NCBI GenBank assembly: GCA_033026295.1
Contig: CM065168.1
Location: forward strand, 41,490,875 to 41,554,874
DNA: 64,000 bases
Reading direction: 5' to 3'
Source of the DNA: Channa striata
Lineage: Eukaryota; Chordata; Actinopteri; Anabantiformes; Channidae
This document shows positions 12,546 through 24,298 of this stretch, piece by piece. Positions within the stretch are counted from its first letter, which is position 1; every line of letters starts with the position of its first letter. The position numbers and the translations under genes were made by a program. The notes under the pieces are model-generated. The model was not told where the DNA came from, made no database searches, and saw only the letters and a list, made by a program, of their open reading frames with translations.

Positions 12546-12749
12546 CTCAGTGATGGTGTTGAGGTCTCAGAGTCTCAGGATCAGCAGTTTTCAGGACGTG
12601 TTCATTTTGACAAAGACGCCATCAGAGAAGGACGAATCAGACTTCAACTGTCCAGACTAAGGACTAATGACTCAGGACTGTACCTGTGTAAAGTGAAAAC
12701 AGGTTATGGTTGGAGCTCCGGCAGAAGGGCATCTGTCATAAAAATGTGA
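12546..12749 (+). pseudogene. Orphan half of an Ig V exon
   Basis: Encodes DGVEVSESQDQQFSGR through DSGLYLCKVKTGYGWSSG, the second half of the V-type domain, closest to IG3 (37071-37430). The first half, the signal peptide and the membrane exon are missing, and the end reads RRASVIKM-stop with no splice donor. It starts directly after the LINE end and faces IG1. Confidence 0.75.
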
Positions 12750-13609
12750 CTGTGGTGACCCTGAAAATTGCAGGATAAACCAAAACAATGACAAAAAGAT
12801 TTATTTATTTTATTTATTGATTATCGCAGTTTTCATAATTTTGTCTCTGTATGACACCACAGTGGATCTGAAATAAATAATGTGCTCAGCATTTCGGCTG
12901 TCAGCTTTAATGTAAGGGTCAGAAACACTTGATGAATTGAGAAGGACCTGCAGCCATTAATATTCAGACTCCACAGACTCAGTGCAAAGTGCCTCATTAG
13001 TGCAAAGTATATAAATGTCTGTGCTGCATTATTAATGATGAGATCAGCTTCAGAAAATAAATATTTTATCAGATCAAAGAACTCAAGAGAGATTTAGGGG
13101 ATCGTGAAACTCAAACCATTTAAAAAACAAGAAAAGAGTTAATATGCGAAAATATATAATAAACATCCTCCATTTACTGAAAAGGAAAAATTTTCTTACA
13201 TGTACATGGTACTTTTCTGTACCAAACATGCTGCTGCAATATTTGTTAGTATTTTTATTTTATTATTTTGTAATCCCAGTAATTTTTATAAATAGAATTA
13301 TTTACAACAATTGAGACTGTGCTTTTATATCACAAGCCAGGGTTGTGTGACAGAGACAAACAGAGTCTCTGATTCTGTTTTAGGACTCAGGTGTTGAACT
13401 GATGCTCTGATAGAAAGTGGGTCCTCAGAGACAGTCCTGTTGGTCCTGATAAGATGTTGGTCTCCTTCTGTCTCATGCTGTTTGTCTCAGACCATGAAGA
13501 CAATGACAGAAGTGAAAAGCTCCGAGATCAGAGAAAAATAACTTCATGGACCCACAGGGTCCAAAGATTCAGGGACAGAGAGAAGTCTGATCTCTGACAC
13601 ACTGAACTA
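12750..13609. other. Spacer and 3' untranslated region of IG1
   Basis: From about 12870 the sequence is the inverted counterpart of the 3' flank of IG2 (34557-35160). No other gene was recognised. The segment 13070-13097 is identical to an insert in the N2 first exon (19811-19838). Confidence 0.5.
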
Positions 13610-15462
13610 TTAAACCACTGAAGAGGAATTTTCAGTCTTATCAGTAGATTTAGAGAAACAACGACTCAGAGCAAAGCAGAGTAAGACCAGTAGAACTGCT
13701 GTCAGTCCCAGTCCAACGTAGAGTCCAATCCATCCCCGATTCTGTGGTTCTGGACTCACAGTTGGTCTCTGAGGTTCAGGATGATCCGCTGCTGCTGTAA
13801 AGTTTGAGATTGAGAATTAATTCATCTTTCTGTAAACAGAACATTTATGTTTTAGAGCGAGTTAAATCTTTGAACTGCTGCTGAAACAAAACTGTCTGAA
13901 ACTTAAAGAGGTGGACAGTTCACTTTAACCATGATGGACAGTTTTAGTCACAGCTCGACTCTGTGAGTTTGTCCAGAACTTTGATCCAGACTAAAATATT
14001 TCAAGTAGACCTGTATAAATGTGCAGATGTTCATGTTTCCTTATGTCTTGACAAAACTCAATAATCTTTTTTTGTCTATTGATTAATTTATTAAAAAAAG
14101 CCTGTAAAACAAAACTGACTCAGCTCAAGTCAGAACAAATTAACAAGTGAAGTGCTGATCCACCCTGAATCTACTCACCAGTGACACTGATTCGACATGT
14201 GCCAGATCCCCAACCATCAGCTGTTATCACCTCACACAGGTACAGTCCTGAGTCATTAGTCCTGAGTCTGAACAGCTGAAGTCTGATCTGTCCTTCTCTG
14301 AGGACGTCTTTGTCAAACTGGACTCGTCCTAAAAACTGAAGATCCTGAGACTCTGAGACCTCGACACCATCATGGAGATGAAACAGGACTAAGTCTTTGT
14401 GATCAATAAACAGGTTACAGAGGATGTTAACTGAGGTGGAGGAAGTGTTAGGTTTGGTGGTGAAGGTCCACTCCAGTGTGATGTTGTGGTTCTCCTCTGT
14501 CTGATAGGACGTCTGTGTCACATTCACTACAAATGTCCCTGTAGAGGACACAGAGACACACAGTGAGGAGCTGTAACATGTGAACATGTTTATGGTCTCA
14601 GTCAGATCTTGTACCGGGTTAAATTTTTTGGTCAAAGGTATTTAAAATCTATGAAACCACATTCATGATGGAGGCTAGTCCTGGTCCTAATTCCATCGTT
14701 GCTTTTCCTGTTTTTATATTTTTGCATGATAATTATATCATGAAATACAGAAGACAGGGTATGAATCCAGTCGATGCAAACTGCTGCATTGTTGATTCAT
14801 TTTTCATACCACATAGAGTACAATATGTTGAATATGCAATACAATACAAAGATAATGTTTTTTTTTATATGGTCACTTTACTAGTTCAAAGTGCTAAGAC
14901 TGACAGTGTTTGCTTCCCGGACTTGTTGCCCCTGTTGTGGATGAACGCGCTCAGTTTGAGACATGTATGATGTGTTTTGTTGCTGAGAGAAGGTTTTGAA
15001 GGCAAGATGCATATTTCAAAAAAGTGTGAAAGGTTTGGAAAAGTACTTTTAGCATTGACCAATGCTTGTTAGCAATTTAAAAAAGCTGTAAACATGCTTT
15101 AGCGTGATATGGGAACAACATGACACCAAAAATAACCATTTTAAAGTTAAATAGTTCTTCAGGTGTTTGTGATTCATCACCTTATTACTGAATTTGTCAG
15201 CATCATATTCAGAGATGAGAGTCAGAAAGTTAATGAGGTAAAGCTGTAGTTTAACTTTGCTGATAAAATGAAGATATAAACCAACCAGAGACACATGAGA
15301 TCAGGCTGATGAGGAGCAGGATCCTGAAGATCATCTTCATCCTTCAGAGATGGAGACGCATCAGACCAAAGTTACAAGGGAAAAATCATCAGCCACTAAA
15401 ACACCTGTCTGGGAGTCATTACTAAAACTGTTGGAAAACCTACAAAAAATATAATATATTTG
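12870..15462 (-). repeat. Inverted-duplication arm carrying IG1 (partner 32396-35160)
   Basis: Gene, introns and 3' flank align with the IG2 region in opposite orientation. Homology on the 5' side stops at about 15462 ('aaaaaatataatata'), where the N2 intron begins, so IG1 retains only about 120 bp of the upstream sequence that IG2 has. Confidence 0.8.
13610..15340 (-). CDS. Single-V-domain Ig type I membrane protein IG1
   Basis: Three exons: 15286-15340 (signal peptide MKMIFRILLLISLISCVS), 14179-14538 (one V-type Ig domain) and 13610-13794 (Pro-rich stem, membrane span GLYVGLGLTAVLLVLLCFAL, short tail ending SSSVV). Lengths are 55, 360 and 185 nt, giving 199 residues with an intact frame. 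The V domain has the DSGLYLCEV motif, but Trp replaces the usual B-strand Cys (ITLEWTF); the domain has three Cys in all. The tail has no Tyr, so no ITIM or ITAM. Similar fish proteins are often labelled B7- or PD-L1-like; that link is a recollection and not proof. Only 153 bp separate its ATG from the last N2 exon on the same strand. Confidence 0.8.
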
Positions 15463-15493
15463 AGGATTCAAACAACCTAAACCATAAACTCAC

Positions 15494-18400
15494 ATGGCCT
15501 TTCTGCTGCTCCTGACGGCTGGTATCAGCCTCCGTCTTCCTTCATCTGTTGTGTTGTAAGTCTTCAGGTCCAACACGTCCACATCATCCTTTGATATTTG
15601 CAGCATGTAGGCCAGTGCAGAGCAGTGCAGGGGAGTCAGATCCGTTTTTGAACGATCTGTCAACTTCAGATATTCTTGAATCTCATCTTTGACTTTATAG
15701 TCTCTCATCTCAACCATAGTCTGGAAGAGGTTGATGCAGTTGTCTGGGGAGATGGTCTTTCTTTTGATAGATCTGAGGTAAGTCAAGATTTTCTTGTCGG
15801 TTTCTTGGCTTGGGTCTGGTGATGTCAACAGACCCTGAAGGACTCTCCAGTTGGGTTCAACCATAAGTCCAAGGAGGAATCGCAGGAAATAGTGAAGGTG
15901 TCCATTGTTGTTCTCCAACACTTTGTCAACTGTCACCTTCAAAAGATCAAGTGAAGTTCTTTGTTGTTCTTTGTCCTTCAAATTGAGGAATTCCTTGACC
16001 TCTGTTGTCATATTGTTGACGAAACAGTCAAGGGCGTAAAGAGCTGCAAAGAACTCCTGTATGGTCAGATGAACAAAGAAAAAGACCTTTTTCTGGGAAA
16101 AAAATGTCTCTTCTCTTAAAATTGAGCTGCAAAATCCAGAGTAGATACTTGCTTCTTTCACATCAATACCACAGTTTTCCAGATCCTCCTCATAGAAGAT
16201 GAGGTTGTTCTTCAGCAGATGAACAAATGCAAGTTTGCCAAGTTTTAGTAGAAATTCTCTGTGTGTCTTCAGAAGTTCCTCTTTGTTCTCCTTTGTCTTC
16301 TTGTCATATTTTCTGCTCCTGCGCTTTGTTTGGGCAAACAGGAAATGTGACATCATCTCTGTCAGAGTTTGAGGAGTTTCAGCTTCTTTATCTTCTCCAA
16401 AGACATCCTCAAATAACAGAGCTGTAATCCAGCAGAAGATCGGGATCTGACACATGATGTCGAGACTCTGTGAAGACTGGATATGTGAAATGATTCTGTC
16501 AGCAAGACTGACAGATGTTACCACCTTAACTTTGTCAAAGTCCAGTTGAAGTCTGCTTTCATCCAGGCCGTCCAGGATCACTATGATCTTGGTCTTCACA
16601 TAATCTACTGAATCTTTCAGATCTTGGAGCACAGGGTGGAATTCAGTCAGGAGCTTGTTTAAGCTTTTCTCACCTGTACTCAGATTCAGCTCTCGGAAAG
16701 CAATAAAGAAAACAAAATCAACATCCTGGTTGGCCTGATCTTCAGCCCAGTCAAGAATAAATTTCTGCACTGCAAATGATTTTCCAATGCCTGCAACGCC
16801 CTTCATCAGGACTGTTCTGTGTCGTTTCTCTCCGTCAGGCAAAGATTTGAAGATATCATTAAGGTTGAGCGAGTCTGCAAATTTACGTTCAATGTGTCTC
16901 AGTGGATGTTCTTCATAATGTGGCTCTTCACTCACTCCGGTTGTAATAAAAAGTTCAATGTAGATGCTGTTTAGGGAGCTTTCGTGGTCACCATTACCTT
17001 CAGATGTCACAGCAAATTTCTTTTGCATTACTTTTTTAAGACTCTCCTTTTTTTTCACAAGGGGGATGTCTCCTGTAATTGAATAGATGATTTGTGATTT
17101 GTTGTCACACAAATTGTAAAACCTGTTCTTATCATACTGTATAAAGATAAACCCGAGTCAGTCACAGTAAAATGCAAGTTCTCACAAAATGTGTGTTGTT
17201 CCAGTTGTGTAAACTACTGTTCTGTAAGTCGAGAGAAAATGACTCAATCAGGAACCTGCTATCAAATGTCATTTTGTATGTGAGGCACTTTGTGACATCT
17301 GCTCTAGAAAGGTGCTATATAAATAATATGTACCTACTTTATAGTACAGATATTTATATAAGACTTACCTGTGTCTTTATCGTGAAAACTGTCTCCACAC
17401 TCAGGACAGTGGTATTGTACTGGTGAATCAAACTGGTCCCAGTTTGAGCTGAGACACTGTTTGCATGACCGGTGTCCACACACAAAGTCAACTGGATCCC
17501 TCAGAACCTCCTTACACACTAAACAGCTGCTCAGCTCCGGGACTTCACTGTAAGCAGATCAATACATAAGACATCGTTCTTAACGTCTTTTTCCTGCTAC
17601 CGTGGATGAAGAGGTTTCTTCATCAACTGTCCAACTGTACGAAACAGACAGTTGCAGAAGGTCTTTATCAACACAGAAACGTTATTTAATGAAAAACGTA
17701 CGTCTTGGCATACGCTGAAATACTTTTTCTTTAACCTGTTTTATTTGGTGACTTGCAGAGCTCTGCGCTGGAGGAGAAGCAGTAGGTAGTGCTTTAAACT
17801 CTTCATTTACATTATGTAAACATTTATAAAAACACATTTTAAAACTCTTAAAAAATAATAACAATAATTAATTTTGCAGGAAATAAAGAACTCTATAAGT
17901 GTTTGAAATAATTTCTAGCATAAAAATAATATGTTTTAATTAAAAGTAAATGTTTGATTACCTATTTGAGCTCTCAGCTCCAAAGTTGATCGGGTCGAAC
18001 ATGGATAGATGACTTTTCATAGAGACGCAGCTCGGACCTGTGGACTCATCCACACTCACCTGTGAACTAAGAGATCATTTTATGGTCTTATTCATTTGTT
18101 TAGAAAGAAGCACTTAATATTCCAGTTATAGGCTAAAAACATTGGACATGTGCAAAAACACTCGCTGGGAAACAATTAGACTTAAATATGCCAGGAACAA
18201 AACAAGTTCAAAAATAACTGCAAGGAAAAAAAAAACACAGAATAAAAAGTTTAATAAAGCAGAAACGCTCTGTGTTGGCAGGGTTGAGGCAGGAAGTCAA
18301 AGCCAGGCTCAAAGCTGCTATAACTGTCATCCTAGAACTGCTGCAAAGTCACTTTATATAGCTTTGATATTTTTTCAGATGAGAAATAAGCAGCACACAC

Positions 18401-18931
18401 AGTATGTGAAAGTACAAGGCCAAAAAGAGACTCAGTTTATTTGTTACACACTGTAAGATGAGGTTCTGGGTCTGGGTTGGGGGGCTGGAGCCTATTGCAG
18501 CTGTCATTGTGTAAGAGACGGGATAGTTCCTGAATAGGATGTGACTAACACAGAGACACATACACACACAGACAACTGTTCACACTCATATTCACAACTG
18601 CAGGCAAAAGAGTCATCAAATAACCTGACATGAACTTCCTGGCAAGGAAACCGGAGCACCTGGAGGAAACCCATGCAAGCGTGGAGAGAGCAAGTCCAAA
18701 CAAAAAAGCCCTCAGCTTCAAGCTGGCATTCGAATCAGGGGCTTTGTAGGTGTCAGGTGGCAGCACTAACCACTCCACCACAATGCTGCTCATTTTCTTT
18801 AAGTGAACTCAAAAATTTTGCACTACAGTCATATGTATTGTTGTGACTAAATATTACCTGGATGGTTTTTCACAGGAGTCGGTTGGCTCATCCGTAATCA
18901 TAGATCTCTTCCTCTTTTTCTTCTCAGCCAT
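15494..18931 (-). CDS. NLR N2: RING-FISNA-NACHT without sensor 1, LRR or B30.2
   Basis: Exons: 18858-18931 (MAEKKKRKRS), 17962-18054 (GPSCVSMKS, SMFDPINF), 17369-17547 (RING with all eight ligands: C-x2-C, C-G-H-x2-C-x2-C, C-P-E-C) and 15494-17072 (FISNA, NACHT, winged-helix-like FFVHLTIQEFFAALY). Walker A (GVAGIGKS) and Walker B (ILDGLDES) are intact. An exact 201-bp in-frame deletion after VVTSVS removes 67 residues, including the WITSRPAA sensor 1 region that D, E and C have. No LRR or B30.2 exons follow: the intron after 15494 is cut after a few tens of bases and IG1 begins. If the donor at 15493 is not used, TGA follows immediately after RKAM, giving about 641 residues. It may be a truncated product or a pseudogene. 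Confidence 0.8.
18460..18795. repeat. Dispersed teleost repeat in an N2 intron (copy of 2010-2335)
   Basis: Same signature as the U1 copy ('aaaccggagcacctggagga'). It includes a short stretch, 'ctgttcacactcatattcac', that the U1 copy lacks, so the U1 copy has a small internal deletion. Confidence 0.6.
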
Positions 18932-19797
18932 TTCTCCGTTTCACGTCTGCAGTACTAAAACTGTGGGAAAACAAACAAAAAATATAATATATAAAAATAA
19001 AATAGGGCGTTGTGCCTTTTTGTTTTCAGTGAAACAGGGATGTTGAACTTTACTTTCAGGGAGAATAAAAACTGGTTTGGTTGGTTGGTAAATGCTTGTT
19101 TATTTATACATATTATATTTCAGTGAACATAAAGTACGGAGCTTCTAGACCGTTTTCACAGGGTCCAGACCAGGACCAGTACTGAGTGTGGGAGGCATTT
19201 AACAAGGACATCCTGTGACCTATTTATGGTCAGAATACAGGTTCAAATTATTATATCAAAGAAATAACATTATTTTTTTAAATGCATAAGCACATTGAAA
19301 TATTGCCAAGAGTTTCTGCAGGTCGAAAATGTTGAGCATATTAAGTTGTGACTAATTCATATTTAAAAAGTATAACAAAAAGTCTTATAAAGTATATGAT
19401 TTATTGCAGAGGATATCTGTCTACTCTCTGTATGTCATGTACTGTAAAGGTAAATACATAAAATCATTAACTGGTAATAACCAGGATTTTCCTAAAGGCA
19501 GTTTCCCAACATGAAGATCAAAGGTCACTTCACACAGGTGATTTTTAAACTGGCCTAAAAGCAGTTAAATCATAAATCTACTGGGAAAAAAAATCATAAA
19601 CTGTAACTGAATATTAATTTGCACTAAACTGTAGCTGTGAGTCTGTGTGAAAAAAGTCTGACTTCCCAAACCATTTTGACGTTTTTTTTCAATGCACATA
19701 AACTCATATTTAATATAATTAAATATAAAACGTGTGGGTCTCATAATGCAAACAGGACACTTTATCTCTGCAGCCAGTGGAGATCTAATTCACTCAC

Positions 19798-20085
19798 CAC
19801 CGTGGAAAGTCAGATCAAAGAACTCAAGAGAGATTTAGTCGTGGAAACGACTTGTTGACAAGGTTCATCTCCATGACGACCAGGTAATATCTCAAGGTAA
19901 TAAACACTTTTTCCGCCGACACACGCGGACCCCCGAACATGGAGGACGGTTTGACGGTTCGACGGTTCCGTTTTTCTTCTTACATCATAACGGCCACTCA
20001 CATAACGGTCACGTGGTTTTTCCCTCCTCCTCCTTCTCTTTGTCTTTGTCTCTTTCCTCATTTATTTCCCGGGCTTAATATTAAA
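19798..20085 (-). promoter_or_regulatory. Presumed 5' untranslated exon and promoter of N2
   Basis: Counterpart of 3337-3620 with the same donor (at 19797/19798), the E-box CACGTG (20010-20015) and the paired AACGG motifs. It differs by a 28-bp insert at 19811-19838, 13 bp inside the exon from the donor. The insert is identical to 13070-13097. Confidence 0.45.
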
Positions 20086-21644
20086 ACCCCAAAAGCCAAC
20101 AGGACCAAAAAAAAAGTGCGTTTTACGTATTAAAGAATGAGTCAAATCATATTTTAGTTTGTTGTTTGAACTTCTTTCTGACATAATGTGGATATTTCTC
20201 ACATCACAGACAACGTGTCGCTTCCTTGAATATGATCGTTTTATCCTAATAGAGAAAACGCGCGTGTAACACAAAGGAACCGGACTTTGTCGGTTCTTCT
20301 GATCCGTTCTGGTCGGTTACACACATCCTGTCATTTATAATCCTTAGTCTTAGAACATGATGGAAACTGCCTTTTCTTTTGTCTTTTTTATTTTTTTCCT
20401 CTTGACATTTGCTTTTGCCTTTGGCCGTTGGTCCTTTCAGATGAAGTTGTGGATTTGGCAAAACAAGCCCAATATGAAAGTGATAAGTCAACGACATTCA
20501 CCACTTTCACCAAAGCCAATAAAAAAGGGAATCGGTTTACTGAACCTCACAGGAACAAGAGAAAAGCTGCAGAAATGTGGAAAAAGAAAATATACATCCT
20601 AAAATAACGAAATATATATTTTAATAAAACTGTTTTTACCAGCTCCCTCTACCCATAGTTTTAATCAACTAAACATCTGTTTAGCAGGTAACATATGGAT
20701 CATATATGACTCACGTTTGTTAAAAGAATTTGTCCCCGTCCCAGCTTGTTGTTTTATTTTTTATCGTCAGAATATATTTTCCATCTCTGGAAGCTGATTT
20801 CTTAAACCAGGTAGTTGTAAAAATGAAGCTTCGTGTGAGCAGCTGCCTCATGTCTCATGCAACAGGCTGAGGTGGATTATGGATGGCAGTTGTTCTCTCC
20901 TGAGGAGGAGGAGGAGGGCGGAGGGCGTGACATCTTTAATGATGGATAAATAAGAAACAGGTTAATTTACCCCAAACAATTAATATTTATACTGGCAACT
21001 TTATGAACATAGAAAAAAAATCCATTTACTCCTGTTCAGCCTTTGTTAAAAAATGCTTTTCCCTTTTGTTCATCAAAGATAAATCAAATTCAAGTTTTTC
21101 TACTTTCTTTTGGCTGCAGGATCGCAGGTCTGTTGTCCCTCATTAGCGAATTAAATGACCATATTTAACTTTATTTATTGTTTTTATTAAGCTTTTTTAA
21201 TTTTAGGTGATAAAGGTTAAAATGGTAAAAAGAACAATTTAAAGTATTTCAGAGAACATTTTTACTCGTGTTTTCTTTTTCTGAGGTTAAAAGCACATCG
21301 TTTTAGAATATAATTTGAATATACCAGTTTACACAGATCATGTTCATTTTTAATTGAACTAGTGTCACCTACTGGAGAAAAATGAAAATGCATCTGTGAA
21401 CCTTGCAGTCAAAAAAAAAAAAAGATGCACATACTGTCCCAGGGGCAACTAAGGATACACACTCCTGGAGGACAATCATTGTGCAGGCAACACTCTTTAA
21501 CAACTTTCTATAGTTTATTTTAAACTGCAGATTTCAAATTTTCCATACCTGAAAATAATCATAAAGAAAGAACCAGTTGACGTCACAGAATTAATGGTAT
21601 GGTCCACTAGTCAATACAAGAGGAAAGCATCTTTGAAAATGGAA

Positions 21645-22008
21645 CGAGAACAGTCCGTCACAGAGCTGCTGAACTCCTGAATCTGTCAGGTCGTTGTTGC
21701 TCAGGTCCAAATTTCTCAGACGTGAGAACGAGAACTTGAGACAAAAGACCGGATGTTCAAGCCACTCTGCAGTCGCTTTACAGTCTGCGAGTCTATGGGG
21801 GGATAATAAAGTGATTCAACAAGATTCAAAGATGTAGAAGATCCAAACAACCTAAACCATCAACTCACATGGCCTTTCTGCTGCTCCTCACGCCTGGTGT
21901 CAGCCTCCGTCGTCCTTCATCTGTTGTGTTGTAAGTCTTCAGCTCCAACATGTTCAAATATTTTTGAACAAAATCTCTTTTCTCTTAGAACGGAGCTACA
22001 AATTCCAT
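21645..22008 (-). pseudogene. NLR remnant: LRR exon and 3' end of a NACHT exon
   Basis: Minus strand: 21645-21792 matches the first LRR exon of gene C (acceptor CCCCATAG still present at 21793), and 21870-22008 matches the end of a NACHT exon (donor after GCCAT intact at 21869) with an internal deletion that joins the far C-terminus to an upstream SQKK-region piece. The order and the intron length between the two pieces match gene C (28294-28380). It is a dead fragment in opposite orientation to C. Confidence 0.75.
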
Positions 22009-22009
22009 T

Positions 22010-24185
22010 TCCCGACCTTCTGTGAGTCATTTAGAAGTCGCAGTTTTCATCGATTTCATCCTCTGCCCTGTATTCAACTGAACCTACTTAACTCATTAAC
22101 TGAAATCTTAATGACTAATAGGAAGGGGCCACACAGCCGTTACTGGAACTCATGTCATGAAGGATGTGCCAAAAAAAAAATCACTACAAGTTAAACTGTA
22201 GTTAAATAAAAGTACAAAATGTGCAAGTATCCACTGACATTTTTACTTTTTTCAGTTTTATTTCTAAACTACTGATTCAAAAACTGGGAAAATTTAATGA
22301 GAGCGGGAAACAAAGGTCAGCACACCACACAAGAGCCCCAGCAATCGCTTTACTGGAAGAACGAAGAGTGTAAAGGTCTGTGGTGTTACAGTCATATTGG
22401 TGAAGCAGCAGCGACCTGCTCTGTCCCAGTTCTCAGTGCAGTTAGAACCAGCTTTGCTCTGCCTCACATCTCGCTGTCTGAGCGCATGGCAACGGCATCT
22501 TCATTTGGAGGCTGTTCGTTCTATCGTTTGATGGACTTTAAAATGCAGAGTGAGTTCGGCGCCACATTCGAGGTTCCCACTTAAAAAGCACGTTTTATGG
22601 GTCTGAAAATAGACCGTGACTCTGTACAAAGAGTCAAATTACTGTGTACTGGCTCATTAATGTGTCAAATTCGTCTTTTTAAAGGAACCATAGAAGGAGG
22701 CACTAACTCTGGGCCTGCACCTGGTTTGCTGAAGTGATTTGTGAGTCATCGTCCGACCTCAGATGGGCACATTTCTGAAAACACCTCCTTATTTTCATTA
22801 TTAACAGAATTTCAGAATGACACAAATAATAAACATGGAATCTTTACATGATGAGATAAGTTTACTTTTGTGCAATAATTAGAACAGTACATTCATAAAA
22901 AAAGGATAAAATTAGATTAAAAAGTAAAATTCACATTTGAGTATATTAAATTCTCTCCTAACCTACAATGCAGCAGTCAGTCATCTTCTAACCTTTAGCT
23001 GATGGTTAACTTTTTTCCAAAGGACAAGAAAAGGCTTCAGCCAAGCGGAAACCTTCTCTAGAGTAAGACAGTCAACAGATCATTTTCCACGAAGCAGGTT
23101 ATTTTTAGGATCTCCAAAGGCTGGGGGACAAAATACACAGAACGACTGTCGAGGCAGAGACATCATTCAAGCTGCTCTCTCACTTGTCATCATTTAACAA
23201 AAGGAAGGAGGACGGAGCAACACTGAGGTGGATTTCTTTTCAAATACTAACCCATTTGTCTGGACACAAACAACAAGTAAGTAGGACGTTTTGTATTAAC
23301 CTCATTTAGAGTGAGACAAGTGGAGTGGCTCAGGTTTACGCCTTTTTACATAAAGTCCAAAATGGCTTGTTTTGCTTTTGTTTGGACTGTTTCACACTTG
23401 TTTCCATCAGGTGACAGGAAAGAGCCATTAACTCTCAGCAGTATCATGAAACATGGACATGGTTTGTATAGATGGTCAGCACGTTGTGCTGTTCAAACTT
23501 TAACCTCAGTGGCCATAAAGTTAATCCACATAACTACAAACCATCATCCTGCAGCCTCCACAGTTTTACTTTGTGCTGTTGGATGTAGTTCTCTGTTAAC
23601 TTATTAAAAAAAAAGTTTTTATTCTAAACTTTCCAAAAAATCTTGTCCCGAGTAGCTTCAAGAGAAATGTCACACAGTGGCAAACGTACTTTTTGAAAAG
23701 AAAAAGATAAACTGTCAATCCATAATAGGAGATTTAGGGTAAATAGAAAATGTAATAAAATAATACAAATGTAAAGAATAAATTAAACACAACTTTGAGT
23801 TTCAAAATAATCAAAATTTTAATAATAATTTTTAAGAAAAAGTCAAGTATGAGCGTCCAGTTTTAAACGTGTCCCGTCCTGGACTGGACACTGAACACTG
23901 GACCGCATCGCACGTGCTCTCTTGATGAAAATGAAACTGAATTCGTTTCTTATTTAATGAGAAGGAAACTCAAACCAGACCAGAAATCTCATCATATAAC
24001 TCATTTCTGGGGCTGAATCATAACGACCGGTCTCATTTGATGCCTCGACACAGGCGGAGGAAGGTTCACGAGGTAACACGATGTCAAACTCCATCCCTGC
24101 ATTTAGACGTTTTAACAGAGAAAAATGATTTTATACGCAGACCAGCGGCGGAGTTTTGCATATTATGCAAAGACTAATCGACTAA
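22010..24185. other. Spacer of U2, no gene recognised
   Basis: Corresponds to 5200-6790 in U1 with extra blocks, notably about 23675-24002, which is absent from U1. No convincing ORF, RNA gene or transposon ends were seen. Confidence 0.45.
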
Positions 24186-24298
24186 TCGACTTTTACTTTC
24201 CCCTCCCCCTTGTAGGACTTTTGTTCTGTTCTCTACCAAAGTGAAAGTGAACTTGGTCGTGGACACCAGATCTCTTAGTTCGAGCTACAGAACCTCAG
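24186..24298 (+). promoter_or_regulatory. First noncoding exon and ISRE-like element of gene C
   Basis: A donor (CCTCAG then GTAATT) at 24298/24299 fits the acceptor just before the first coding ATG at 25041. At 24191-24200, TTTTACTTTC differs from the ISRE core TTTCNNTTTC at one position, a different position from the U1 copy. This suggests an interferon-responsive promoter; only the motif is seen. Confidence 0.4.

Noticed and set aside
15494..17072. In-frame N2 NACHT-to-Ig V-domain fusion
   Set aside because: The N2 donor leaves two bases of a codon while the IG1 V exon needs one, so the junction shifts the frame and soon stops.
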